NCBI GenBank assembly: GCA_041671525.1
Contig: JBAZBJ010000007.1
Location: 1-64,000 of the forward strand
Reading direction: 5' to 3'
DNA: 64,000 nt
Source of the DNA: UBA11098 sp041671525
GTDB taxonomy: Bacteria; Patescibacteriota; Minisyncoccia; Moranbacterales; UBA2206
Part shown: in pieces, positions 22,277-30,258 of the stretch
How the letters are laid out: each line of letters begins with the position of its first letter
Position numbering within the stretch: position 1 is the stretch's first letter
The notes under the pieces: model-generated
The model's database searches: none
Seen by the model: the letters and a program-made list of their open reading frames with translations, nothing else
Told to the model about the DNA's origin: nothing
Translations under genes and position numbers: made by a program

Positions 22277-24280
22277 ATGAGAAAAGAAGTTCGCAACATC
22301 ATCGACATTATCCCCATTGCCCGCATTCCCCTGTCCCGGAATCAGTCTTTTTCCTATTTGCATGATCAGAAATTACTCCCTGGAACTTTAGTGACCATTC
22401 CCCTCTTCCGCCGCAAAGTGTCCGGCATCGTCACCGGTCATCGCCCGGATTTTGAAAGACTCGGTAACATCGAGCTGAAAAAAATCGAATCAGTGACTGA
22501 GGAATCTTTTTTGACAAAGAATCAATTGCTTTTGGCGCAATTTATTTCCGATTATTATCTTTCCCCTCTCGGGATTGTTCTGAAATCTTTTGTCCCAAAG
22601 ATAGTTAAACAACACAAAACAAAAAATGCAGCGTCCAAGGAAATATCTCGACCAAAAATTAATCTCACTAAAGAACAACAATCCGCCGTAAACACAGTAA
22701 CTACAAACCAAAAACTAAAAACTAAAAACTTTTTATTGTATGGGCCAGCTAGCTCTGGCAAAACGGAAATTTATATCCACTCAGTTTTAAAATTAAAGGA
22801 ACAAAATCCAAATGCCCAATTTTTGATCCTGTTGCCGGAGCTGACTCTGACGCCGCAAGCCATCGAAAGATACGGGGAATATTTTGACTCCTCTGAAACT
22901 GTCGTGCTACACAGCAAGATCGGCAAGGGACAATTTTATACAGATTGGCAAAAAATTAAATCCGGTGAAGCGAAAATCATTATCGGCTCACGAATGGCGG
23001 TTTTTGCGCCGTTCAAAAATTTGGCGCTGATCGCCGTCGATGAAGAACAGGATATGTCATTTAAACAGTGGGACATGAATCCGCACTATGACGCGCGCAC
23101 CGTGGCCGAAAAATTGGCCGAGCGGCACCAATGCAAAATTGTTTTTGGCTCCGCCACTCCGCGCGTCGAGTCATATCACAAAGCCACAATCGGTGAATAC
23201 AAGTTATTAGAACTACCGATTCTTAGACTACCAACCACCAACCACCAACCACCAACCACCAATCTAGAGCTGGTCGACATGAAAAAAGAGCGCTGGATCA
23301 AAAATTACTCACCGATCTCCAAAAAACTACAGGCCGAAATTTCCTATGCATTGAAAAATAAATTGCAGACGATTTTATTCATCAACCGACAAGGCATGAG
23401 TAATTTTTCCATCTGCACGCAGTGCAAAACCGTCCTCAAGTGCCCCAAGTGTGACCGCGCCTTGATTTATGACAAAGAAGGCATTTATAAATGTGTCCAT
23501 TGCGCCTACAAAACCTCCATTACGCCCGAATGTTCTAAGTGCAACAGTTTGTCCTTCACCAACATCGGCCTGGGCACGCAAAAAGTAGAACGTGAAATTG
23601 TGATGATGTTTCCTGGCGCCCGCGTGGCCCGCGCCGACAACCAGAGCATGAAAACGCCGCACGCTCAGGAAATTTTGTACGCCGATTTCAGAGATGGAAA
23701 TATAGATATTTTGATCGGCACCCAGATGATTTCCAAGGGCTGGGATTTGCCAAACGTGGCTCTGGTTGGTATTATTGATGGAGACGCGCTGCTTTCCATG
23801 CCCGATTTTTCGACCGAGGAAAAGGTTTATCAGAGCATCATGCAGGCTTCCGGCCGCGTTGGCCGTTTGGGTGCCAAATTTCCCGGCGTGGTTCTCGTCC
23901 AAACCTTCAATCCCCAACAAAATTTCTGGAAAAACCTCGTGGCCAAAGAATTTTCCAAATTTTATGAAAAAGAACTGAAAGAAAGAAAAGATTTGAAATT
24001 GCCGCCCTTTGGCAAACTGATCAAACTGACTTTCCAGGATTATGCGACCAAGAAAGTTGCCACTGAAGCTGACCGAGTTTTTGCCCTGCTAGAAGAAAAG
24101 TCTGACATGAATGTAAAAGTATCTGAACCCCAGGACGCCTTTGTGTCCAATGTCCGCGGACGTTTTCGCAAACAAATTTTACTCAAGATTAGCGGCGACA
24201 TTCCAGAAAATATTAAGCAGCTTTTGCAATCATTACCAGTTGGCTGGAATATCGACGTTGACCCAATTTCAATAATATAA
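22277..24280 (+). CDS. priA: Primosomal protein N' (PriA helicase)
   Basis: 667 aa. Walker A in GPASSGKTEIY, DEAH-type box as VDEEQDMSFKQWD (usual DEEHD), and the two zinc sites CTQCKTVLKCPKC and CVHCAYKT...CSKCNS. C-terminal helicase motifs GTQMISKGWD and QASGRVGR are present. It restarts stalled forks. Two segments, TTNQKLKTKN and LPTTNHQPPTTN, are coded by simple repeats like those in spacers. Extended -10 TGCTAAGAT (22262-22270) ends six bases before ATG, so the mRNA should be leaderless. def follows after 2 bases. Confidence 0.95.
   Translation: MRKEVRNIIDIIPIARIPLSRNQSFSYLHDQKLLPGTLVTIPLFRRKVSGIVTGHRPDFERLGNIELKKIESVTEESFLTKNQLLLAQFISDYYLSPLGIVLKSFVPKIVKQHKTKNAASKEISRPKINLTKEQQSAVNTVTTNQKLKTKNFLLYGPASSGKTEIYIHSVLKLKEQNPNAQFLILLPELTLTPQAIERYGEYFDSSETVVLHSKIGKGQFYTDWQKIKSGEAKIIIGSRMAVFAPFKNLALIAVDEEQDMSFKQWDMNPHYDARTVAEKLAERHQCKIVFGSATPRVESYHKATIGEYKLLELPILRLPTTNHQPPTTNLELVDMKKERWIKNYSPISKKLQAEISYALKNKLQTILFINRQGMSNFSICTQCKTVLKCPKCDRALIYDKEGIYKCVHCAYKTSITPECSKCNSLSFTNIGLGTQKVEREIVMMFPGARVARADNQSMKTPHAQEILYADFRDGNIDILIGTQMISKGWDLPNVALVGIIDGDALLSMPDFSTEEKVYQSIMQASGRVGRLGAKFPGVVLVQTFNPQQNFWKNLVAKEFSKFYEKELKERKDLKLPPFGKLIKLTFQDYATKKVATEADRVFALLEEKSDMNVKVSEPQDAFVSNVRGRFRKQILLKISGDIPENIKQLLQSLPVGWNIDVDPISII
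22701..22730. repeat. AAAACTA repeat inside priA
   Basis: CTACAAACCAAAAACTAAA and further AAAACT units, in frame before the Walker A motif; like the spacer at 21607-21641. Confidence 0.5.
23227..23263. repeat. ACCAACC repeat inside priA
   Basis: Five ACCAACC-type units in frame, coding a Pro/Thr/Asn-rich insertion; the spacer at 21607-21641 holds CTACCAACCACAAACT. Confidence 0.55.
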
Positions 24281-24282
24281 CT

Positions 24283-24744
24283 ATGCCAGAATTACCCATC
24301 ATCACCTATCCCAATCCGATCCTGAAAAAGAAAACCAAGAAGATCAAGGATCCCAAAGCGCCGGAAATCAAGGCGTTGGTTTTGGATATGCTGGAGACCA
24401 TGGAAAATCAAGGCGGGCTGGGGCTGGCGGCTCCGCAAGTCGGCGCTTCGGTGCGACTGTGCGTCATCAAGCTGGACGGAAAAACTCATATTCTGATCAA
24501 CCCGGAAATCAAATCCAGATCTTGGCGCAAAGTTGTGTCCGAGGAGGGCTGTCTGTCCTTCCCGGGAGAATTTATTCCGGTCAAAAGATCCAGATCGGTC
24601 AAGGTCAAAGCCGCTGATCGTAACGGAAAAACAGTTGAGATTGCAGCCGACGGCCTGTTCGCGCGCGCCTTGCAACACGAAATTGATCATCTGGATGGCA
24701 TCCTCTACATCGAGCGCAAAGCCAAAATGTCGGCGAAAAAATAA
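24283..24744 (+). CDS. def: Peptide deformylase
   Basis: 153 aa with all three motifs: GLGLAAPQVG, EEGCLSFPG and QHEIDHLDG (Cys and two His bind the metal, Glu is catalytic). It removes the formyl group from new proteins. It follows priA by 2 bases and precedes fmt, the enzyme that adds the formyl group. Confidence 0.97.
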   Translation: MPELPIITYPNPILKKKTKKIKDPKAPEIKALVLDMLETMENQGGLGLAAPQVGASVRLCVIKLDGKTHILINPEIKSRSWRKVVSEEGCLSFPGEFIPVKRSRSVKVKAADRNGKTVEIAADGLFARALQHEIDHLDGILYIERKAKMSAKK

Positions 24745-24764
24745 AGACTCGCCAAAAATTGAAA

Positions 24765-24807
24765 CCTAAAGCTCGGCTTTAGGAAATTCCTAAAGCCGAG
24801 CTTTAGG
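24765..24807. repeat. Perfect 43-bp palindrome
   Basis: CCTAAAGCTCGGCTTTAGG, AA, one central A, then the exact inverse; 21-bp arms. Between def and fmt. A diverged copy lies at 13601. Confidence 0.85.
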
Positions 24808-24814
24808 TCACATT

Positions 24815-25783
24815 ATGGAAACAACCACGACGACAAAATTGCGCACGGTTTTTATGGGTACTTCCGCTTTTGCGGAAGAAATTTTGATTTCATTGATTGA
24901 CGCAAAATATAATTTGATGGCGGTTTATACTCAGCCCGACAAAAAAGTCGGGCGTGAACAGCAGCTGCAAAAAAGTGCGGTTAAAATTACCGCAGAAAGA
25001 AATAATATTCCCGTGCTTGAGCCACACAAATTTGATGAGGTTGTGATTCAAAAACTTAAAAACTTGCAGCCTGAGCTGATCGTGGTCGCGGCGTATGGAA
25101 AAATATTACCCAAAACTGTTTTGGATATTCCACAATTTGGCGCCATCAATGTCCACACTTCCCTGCTGCCAAAATACCGCGGCTCTTCTCCGATTCACCA
25201 TGCTATCCTGAACGGCGAGAAAGAAACCGGAGTCACCATTATGCGGATGGATGCAGGCATGGACACTGGCGATATCCTGACGCAAAAAATTGTTCCAATT
25301 GAAAAAGATGAGACTACCCCCGAATTATCCCAGAAATTATCCCGGATTTCTTCGCAGTTGCTGCTTGAAACATTGCCCCGCTGGATATCCGGCGAAATAA
25401 AATCAACTCCTCAGGATGAGACGCAGGCCACGCTCTGTCGCTTGCTTGAAAAAGCCGACGGCCAAATCAGCTGGACCGACACCGCTGCAAATATTTATAA
25501 CCGTTATCGCGCTTTTCATCCTTGGCCGGGCGTCTATACTTTTTGGGAGCACAGTGGCACGTCCAAAAGAATAAAGCTGACAAAAATAAACCACCGCGAA
25601 AATAAGGTGGATCCCTCACACCCGATCGGAGCGGTTTATAAAATAGACGAAAAAATTGGCGTGCAAACAGCGGCTGGCGTAATCATCCTGGAAGAATTAC
25701 AATTAGAGGGCAAAGCCAATATTTCGATTCTTAATTTTATCAACGGCTATCCGAGCTTCATCGGTTCAATCCTAAAATCGTAA
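24815..25783 (+). CDS. fmt: Methionyl-tRNA formyltransferase
   Basis: 322 aa. Start VFMGTSAFAEEIL, QPDKKVGR, then the active-site region INVHTSLLPKYRGSSPIH with Asn, His and, at DAGMDTGDIL, the catalytic Asp of the formyltransferase fold. The C-terminal OB-like domain (about 210-320) binds tRNA. It formylates initiator Met-tRNA using 10-formyl-THF. Operon order priA-def-fmt is common in bacteria. Confidence 0.97.
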   Translation: METTTTTKLRTVFMGTSAFAEEILISLIDAKYNLMAVYTQPDKKVGREQQLQKSAVKITAERNNIPVLEPHKFDEVVIQKLKNLQPELIVVAAYGKILPKTVLDIPQFGAINVHTSLLPKYRGSSPIHHAILNGEKETGVTIMRMDAGMDTGDILTQKIVPIEKDETTPELSQKLSRISSQLLLETLPRWISGEIKSTPQDETQATLCRLLEKADGQISWTDTAANIYNRYRAFHPWPGVYTFWEHSGTSKRIKLTKINHRENKVDPSHPIGAVYKIDEKIGVQTAAGVIILEELQLEGKANISILNFINGYPSFIGSILKS

Positions 25784-25794
25784 CGCGCACCTCA

Positions 25795-26619
25795 ATGCAA
25801 ATTGAAAAAAATAAAAATTTGACGGCAGTCGCGATCGGATTTTTTTTGATGATTGCTATCGCGGCGATAACCATTTACCGTTCGGCGCGTCCGAGCGAAA
25901 ATCCCGTCACGGACAACGCGCAAAATTCGCCAGCCGCACCGGAGGCTCCCGCCAAAAAATCTTTTGAACTATCCACGGATGAACTGGCGGCTAAATTGAA
26001 GACCCCGCAGGCTCCCGTGGTTATTGACACGAGAAACCCGGAGGAGTTTCAACAGACGCACATTCTGGATGCGCAAAACATTCCCCTGGAAAAGATCCAG
26101 CAGCAATTGCCCGCCCTGAGTTCCGGTCAAACTTATGTGATCGTGGATGACGGCACGAGCAGCGGACTCTCACTGGCCACAGACGTTTTCCCGCAAAACG
26201 GATTCAAGAATGTTTTCTATTTGGCTGGCGGCTTTCCCGAATGGATGGCGCGCAATGAGCCGACCATTTCCTTCGGCGATCCGTCCTCCTTCACCGACCA
26301 AGCCAAAGTGAACTACGTAAAAAGCGACCAGCTAAAAAACATGCTGACCGCCAAAAATGAACTGACCATCATCGATTTGCGCAGCAGCGCCCGCTTCGCG
26401 GAAGGTCATTTGCCCGGCGCTATCAATATTCTTCTGAGCGATTTGGAAAGCCAACGCGCCCGAATCCCGCTCGGTAAAAAAATAATCCTCTATGACAAGG
26501 ATGGTCTTTGGGCTTTCCAAGGCTCAGTCCGCCTCTTTGAAATGGGCTTCTTTAACGTTTTCTGCCTCTCCGACGGATTGGACGGCTGGCAAAAGAATAA
26601 TTACGAACTGGTCAAATAA
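25795..26619 (+). CDS. Membrane-anchored tandem rhodanese-like protein, no active-site Cys
   Basis: 274 aa: one N-terminal membrane helix (AVAIGFFLMIAIAAITIY), a Pro/Ala linker, then two rhodanese domains. Each has its entry motif (VVIDTRNPEEFQQTHI; TIIDLRSSARFAEGHLPGAINI), but the catalytic Cys position is Asp in both (IVDDGTSSG and LYDKDGLWA). It therefore cannot form a persulfide and is probably a binding or scaffold protein outside the membrane. It starts 11 bases after fmt. Confidence 0.85.
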   Translation: MQIEKNKNLTAVAIGFFLMIAIAAITIYRSARPSENPVTDNAQNSPAAPEAPAKKSFELSTDELAAKLKTPQAPVVIDTRNPEEFQQTHILDAQNIPLEKIQQQLPALSSGQTYVIVDDGTSSGLSLATDVFPQNGFKNVFYLAGGFPEWMARNEPTISFGDPSSFTDQAKVNYVKSDQLKNMLTAKNELTIIDLRSSARFAEGHLPGAINILLSDLESQRARIPLGKKIILYDKDGLWAFQGSVRLFEMGFFNVFCLSDGLDGWQKNNYELVK

Positions 26620-26645
26620 AAATCCCGCACGTGCGGGATTTTTTT
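26618..26645. terminator. Terminator after the priA-def-fmt-rhodanese operon
   Basis: AATCCCGCAC / GTGCGGGATT stem followed by TTTTT, starting at the stop codon. Confidence 0.85.
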
Positions 26646-26659
26646 GTTTGCAACATCAA

Positions 26660-27346
26660 CTAAATTTTGGCCATATAGGCATACAAGAAAAGTCCTTGCG
26701 AAGCCAGAAATTTGAGCAGCTCTTGATTATTAGCGTTGTCGGCTTCCAGCTCGCTATAGCCCTCGATGACCAAATAACATTTGATTGAATTTATTTCTTT
26801 CAGTGATGAAGCTAGGATATAGCCATTAACTTTCTTGAAATTTACATTTTCGCCCATTCCGGCCAAATCCGCATTCTTGACCAGACTGCAGACACCATCG
26901 CCGAAAAAATCCATCTGCGTGTTGTTCGTCCGCGTGTCCACAAACCGCAGGCAGGCTTTTTTGGAGTTCATGAGCGAACTGGCCGCCGCCAGAATCGAAT
27001 TGTAGATTTCTTTTTCCTTATCCCTGCTCAATTCCGCCTTATCCGCCAACCCCAATCCGATCTGCATGACGATTTCCATCTTGCGATTCACCTCGCCGAT
27101 ATAGCTATATGAATCCACCAAATCTTTGGTGGCGCGAAAAAGTTTTTTCTTGTCCTTGACGTTCTCATCTTCCCGCAGGGAAAGCTGGTGTTCCTTGAAA
27201 ATGAAGATGAGGAAGCCGGCCATCCCCAGAACAAAAATCGCCAATTCCTCCAGGCGATTTTCCGAAAGAAACGCAAACGTCCTTCCCTCTAGCAGATCCG
27301 GCACCAAAACGGCGACAATAAACAAGAATAAATATATCCAATACAT
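26660..27346 (-). CDS. Membrane protein with coiled coil and GAF-like C-domain
   Basis: 228 aa. Two N-terminal helices (MYWIYLFLFIVAVLVPDLL; LAIFVLGMAGFLIFIF), then a charged helical linker (about 50-100, with KEHQLSLREDENVKDKKKLF) and an alpha/beta part of about 120 residues with alternating strands such as KKACLRFVDTRTNN and SIKCYLVIEGYSELEADNANN. That part looks GAF-like, but no family motif proves it. Possibly a membrane sensor. The DUF5652-like gene lies 42 bases upstream on the same strand. Confidence 0.6.
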   Translation of the reverse strand: MYWIYLFLFIVAVLVPDLLEGRTFAFLSENRLEELAIFVLGMAGFLIFIFKEHQLSLREDENVKDKKKLFRATKDLVDSYSYIGEVNRKMEIVMQIGLGLADKAELSRDKEKEIYNSILAAASSLMNSKKACLRFVDTRTNNTQMDFFGDGVCSLVKNADLAGMGENVNFKKVNGYILASSLKEINSIKCYLVIEGYSELEADNANNQELLKFLASQGLFLYAYMAKI

Positions 27347-27388
27347 ATGACGATCTTACTGCTTAATCAGATTTATATTGGGAGCTAC

Positions 27389-27577
27389 TTAGTGATTGTC
27401 CCGTTCGGAAAAAACAAAGATGTAGAGAATTTCCAGAATCGCCAAGGTGTTGACCAGCAGCAACACGATAAACCAAATTTTTTCGCCGCGTCGCGCCGCT
27501 TTCCACAACGCAAAACCTTTCCACGGAATGGTCCAGACTGCGGCGAGGACGAGGGAGAGCAAAAGATTCTTATCCAT
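27389..27577 (-). CDS. Small two-helix membrane protein, DUF5652-like
   Basis: 62 aa, start LLLSLVLAAVWTIPWKGFAL, then WKAARRGEKIWFIVLLLVNT and a last helix ILEILYIFVFS. The pattern of two helices with WKAARRG at the turn is common in CPR genomes (DUF5652). Function unknown. Confidence 0.75.
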   Translation of the reverse strand: MDKNLLLSLVLAAVWTIPWKGFALWKAARRGEKIWFIVLLLVNTLAILEILYIFVFSERDNH

Positions 27578-27648
27578 ACTTGCTTTATCTTAATTTTTAT
27601 TTATATTTTAATTATACCACATTGAAAAAATGCTTCCACCAGGCCATT

Positions 27649-28623
27649 TTAGGCCAATCCGAGACTCAGGATTTTCTGTTTGAAATTTTCCACGCTGTCC
27701 CAGTCATGGATGGAAATTGCTTCCGCACCCAGACTGTTTTTGTTTTTCGCCAATTTCTTTATTTCCGCAAATTTTGTCTTTAGCTCTGCCGTAGACAACA
27801 AGTCAGTCTTGGTCAACAGAATCATTTCTTTTTTCTGGTTAAATTCCGGGTCATAGCTTTCCAGTTCTTTGCGGATAATTTTGTAATCGCGCGTAATGTC
27901 ATCTGATTCAGCCGAGATACAATGCACCAAAACTTTCGTCCGCTGCACGTGCTTCAAAAATTTGATGCCCAATCCGCGACCTTCTGAGGCGCCTTCGATC
28001 AGACCGGGAATGTCGGCAATGATCAGGTCTTCTAAAACACCAAGATTCGGTTCCAAGGTGGTGAAAGAATAATTGGCCACTTTCACATCGGCTTTGGTCA
28101 GCTCATTCAAAAGGCTCGACTTGCCGGCGTTCGGCAACCCCACCAAACCGATCTGCGCAATCAAGCGCAATTCGATGCGGAAGGATGCTTCTTCGCCCGG
28201 CTTGCCTTCTTCAGATTCTTCCGGGCTGGTGTTGACCGGCGAGCGGAAAGACATGTTACCGCGTCCGCCGATGCCACCCTTGAGCACCATAACGCGTTGC
28301 CCGACTTTCGTAATATCGATATCTTCACCTGTTTCCAGATTGTGCAGCACCGAACCAATTGGCACAGTTAGAATCAGTTCCGCCCCGGTGTGGCCGGTCG
28401 ATTTATCGGTTTTGCCCTGCGTGCCGTCGCCGGCATAATGGTTGGGTTTGTTTTTATATTTATTCAAAGCCGTGAGATCCGAGACACCTTCAAAATAGAC
28501 ATCGCCACCGTTGCCGCCGCGTCCGCCGGTCGGACCCAGATTCATCTTAATCTTGCTGAAAGCCACCACACCCTTGCCGCCCATCCCGGCCATCACTTTA
28601 ATTTTTACTTCATCAGTTAGCAT
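27649..28623 (-). CDS. obg: GTPase Obg (CgtA)
   Basis: 324 aa. The glycine-rich Obg fold (AGMGGKGVVAFSKIKMNLGP, GGRGGNGGDVYF) is followed by the G domain with GLPNAGKSSLL (G1), DIPGLIEGAS (G3) and LTKTDL (G4). No C-terminal extension beyond the G domain. It binds the 50S subunit and couples GTP level to ribosome assembly. The start at 28623 (MLTDEVKIKVMAG) is family-typical; an upstream in-frame start lies in the palindromic repeat. Confidence 0.96.
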   Translation of the reverse strand: MLTDEVKIKVMAGMGGKGVVAFSKIKMNLGPTGGRGGNGGDVYFEGVSDLTALNKYKNKPNHYAGDGTQGKTDKSTGHTGAELILTVPIGSVLHNLETGEDIDITKVGQRVMVLKGGIGGRGNMSFRSPVNTSPEESEEGKPGEEASFRIELRLIAQIGLVGLPNAGKSSLLNELTKADVKVANYSFTTLEPNLGVLEDLIIADIPGLIEGASEGRGLGIKFLKHVQRTKVLVHCISAESDDITRDYKIIRKELESYDPEFNQKKEMILLTKTDLLSTAELKTKFAEIKKLAKNKNSLGAEAISIHDWDSVENFKQKILSLGLA

Positions 28624-28636
28624 AAGTTTTTTCGCT

Positions 28637-28692
28637 GTCATTCCGGGCTTGACCCGGAATCTAATTAGATCCTGAATCAAGTTCAGGATGAC
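28637..28692. repeat. GTCATTCCGG...GGATGAC double-hairpin repeat, compact copy
   Basis: The shortest copy (56 bp) and probably closest to the basic unit: TTCCGGG-CTTGA-CCCGGAA, TCTAATTAG, then ATCCTGAA-TCAAG-TTCAGGAT. Confidence 0.85.
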
Positions 28693-28695
28693 AAT

Positions 28696-29409
28696 TTAAA
28701 TTCCTAATTCTCTTAAAAAAATATTCAATTCTTCGCCCACGATTTCTCTTTTCTTGCCTTTGCCCAGATTGCCGATCTTCACATTCATGACCCGCAGCCG
28801 CTTCAGATCCACCACTTCAAAGCCGATGTCGGTGCACATGCGCCGGATCTGATGCTTTTTGCCTTCTGTCAGCGTGATGCGGAATTCTTGCTCCCCCACT
28901 TTTTTGATCTTGCACGGCTTGGTCTTGAAATCTTCCAATTGCACGCCATTGCTCATGATTTTCAAAAAGATGTTGGTGATCGGCTTGTTGGTGCGCACCA
29001 CATATTCTTTTTCGTGTTCAAATTCCGGATTGAGCAGTTTGTCGGTCACCCTACCATCGTTGGTCAGAATAATCAGCCCGTGCGATTTCTTGTCCAGCCG
29101 TCCGACCGGGAAAAAATCCGGCGGCAGTCCCGCCACCGCCTTGATGTCCGTCTGCTCCTCTTCCGGAGTGTGCGTCACGATTCCCATCGGCTTGTTGTAG
29201 GCAAAATATTTATATTGCTTGAGCCGGCTCTTGACCGCCATGTCCACCTCCACTTTGTCGCCCTCCTGCACCTTATCCCCTATTTTCGCGATTACCCCAT
29301 TGATTTTAACAATTTTCTTGCCCACCAAATCATCCGCCTCCCGGCGGCTACAGATGTTATTTAAAGCCAAATAACGGTTGATTCGAATGGGATAAACCAG
29401 CTCTTTCAT
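28696..29409 (-). CDS. Ribosomal pseudouridine synthase, RsuA/RluB type
   Basis: 237 aa: an N-terminal S4 RNA-binding domain (INRYLALNNICSRREAD) and the catalytic domain with FPVGRLDKKSHGLIILTND, where Asp is the catalytic residue, and KKHQIRRMC. It modifies a uridine in 16S or 23S rRNA (RsuA, RluB, RluE or RluF cannot be separated here). The ATG at 29409 is chosen; a TTG two codons upstream is possible. TGTTAAAAT (29427-29419) is an extended -10 ending nine bases before it. Confidence 0.92.
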   Translation of the reverse strand: MKELVYPIRINRYLALNNICSRREADDLVGKKIVKINGVIAKIGDKVQEGDKVEVDMAVKSRLKQYKYFAYNKPMGIVTHTPEEEQTDIKAVAGLPPDFFPVGRLDKKSHGLIILTNDGRVTDKLLNPEFEHEKEYVVRTNKPITNIFLKIMSNGVQLEDFKTKPCKIKKVGEQEFRITLTEGKKHQIRRMCTDIGFEVVDLKRLRVMNVKIGNLGKGKKREIVGEELNIFLRELGI

Positions 29410-29465
29410 AGTCAAGAAATTTTAACACGAAATAGCTCACCTAGCAAGCCTTAGCCGATCAGGGG

Positions 29466-29494
29466 TTGATTTTCTAGCTCATTTGCGATAAAAT
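29466..29494 (+). promoter_or_regulatory. Promoter of the tRNA-Gln locus
   Basis: TTGATT (29466-29471), 17 bp, TAAAAT (29489-29494), 25 bases before the truncated tRNA copy. Confidence 0.7.
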
Positions 29495-29518
29495 CAACAA
29501 GTGAATAAAATGCAATTT

Positions 29519-29598
29519 TGGGGAGTAGCCAAGCGGCCCGTCTCGTCCGAGGCGTCCTCGCCGAGGCGGATAAGGCACAAGGTTCTGGTCCTTGCACC
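29519..29598 (+). pseudogene. Truncated tRNA-Gln copy
   Basis: Matches the intact tRNA-Gln at 29883 from TGGGGAGTAGCCAAGCGG through the anticodon stem and CCTTGCACC, then stops at 29598. A GC-rich 34-base piece with GGCG-TCCT-CGCC hairpin is inserted after AGCGG in the D arm. The T arm and 3' acceptor strand are missing, so it cannot be a working tRNA. Confidence 0.85.
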
Positions 29599-29628
29599 TA
29601 TAATCAAACACTCAACATTATTTATTCT

Positions 29629-29892
29629 ATGAACGTGTTTTGTGTATATTTACTACTAAGTGAAAAAGACGAGCGAACCTATCTCGGATCTACTGACAAT
29701 TTTGAAAGAAGATTGCATGAACATAACAATGGTAAGACAATATCAACTAAGAATCGTAGACCATTAAAATTGATATACAAAGAAATTTTTGGCACACTGT
29801 CAGAAGCAAGAATTAGAGAAAGGTACCTAAAAAGTCGGAAAGGAAGAAAGGAGTTAAAAGAAATATTTGAAAGTTTAAATATTGGGGAGTAG
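29629..29892 (+). CDS. GIY-YIG endonuclease inserted at tRNA-Gln
   Basis: 87 aa, one GIY-YIG domain (UvrC/YhbQ type): CVYLLLSEKDERTYLGST is the GIY...YIG pair, NFERRLHEHN brings the catalytic Arg, and SEARIRERYLKSRKG the Glu helix. The stop codon TAG lies inside the 5' strand of the intact tRNA-Gln (29883). A TATAAT box (29599-29604) begins exactly where similarity to the tRNA ends. The gene sits between a broken and a complete tRNA copy, which marks it as a small mobile unit. Confidence 0.85.
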   Translation: MNVFCVYLLLSEKDERTYLGSTDNFERRLHEHNNGKTISTKNRRPLKLIYKEIFGTLSEARIRERYLKSRKGRKELKEIFESLNIGE

Positions 29893-29953
29893 CCAAGCGG
29901 TAAGGCACAAGGTTCTGGTCCTTGCACCGGGGGTCCGAATCCCTCCTCCCCAA
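29883..29953 (+). tRNA. tRNA-Gln (anticodon CTG)
   Basis: Acceptor TGGGGAG / CTCCCCA, D arm GCC-AAGCGGTAA-GGC, anticodon arm CAAGG-TTCTGGT-CCTTG (anticodon CTG), T arm GGGGG-TCCGAAT-CCCTC with one G-T pair. The usual TTC of the T loop is TCC. CCA is not encoded. The 5' two thirds duplicate the truncated copy at 29519. Confidence 0.92.
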
Positions 29954-29960
29954 CAAATGA

Positions 29961-29995
29961 AATTTAAAAGGCACCTTCTTGGTGTCTTTTAAATT
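29961..29995 (+). terminator. Terminator after tRNA-Gln
   Basis: AATTTAAAAGGCACC and GGTGTCTTTTAAATT form a long near-perfect stem. Confidence 0.65.
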
Positions 29996-30006
29996 GTATT
30001 ATGATT

Positions 30007-30021
30007 GGGAGGGATTCGGAC
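30007..30021 (-). repeat. Inverted fragment of the tRNA-Gln T arm
   Basis: GAGGGATTCGGAC (30009-30021) is the exact reverse complement of 13 bases of the tRNA T arm. It is followed by GC-rich sequence (to about 30062) unlike its surroundings; probably debris of the insertion event. Confidence 0.5.
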
Positions 30022-30063
30022 GGGCAGCAGCGAGACTTGTCCGCTCGCGGCGCAGGCGAGCAC

Positions 30064-30091
30064 TTGACAAAAGTCGTTTTTTTGCTAGTAT
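30064..30091 (+). promoter_or_regulatory. Promoter of the gene at 30259
   Basis: TTGACA (30064-30069), 16 bp, TAGTAT (30086-30091); TATATA three bases later is an alternative. The leader of about 160 bases holds the hairpin ACGCAC-TTTG-GTGCGT (30213-30228) and ends in a strong ribosome binding site. Confidence 0.6.
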
Positions 30092-30258
30092 ATATAGTCC
30101 TCATTGTATCCATATTTTGTTCGGCACTGGTCACTCATTTGATAAGTTCCGATTGAATATAGATTGTAATTTAACAAATGAATATCATATTCAGATAATA
30201 TAAATCAGGAAAACGCACTTTGGTGCGTAAAAAATTTAGTGACCATAAGGAGGTCAAC

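Noticed and set aside
28624..28680. N-terminal extension of Obg
   Set aside because: The extra 19 residues are coded by the palindromic repeat; Obg proteins start at the MLTDEVKIKV strand. The same holds for iscS upstream of 15068.
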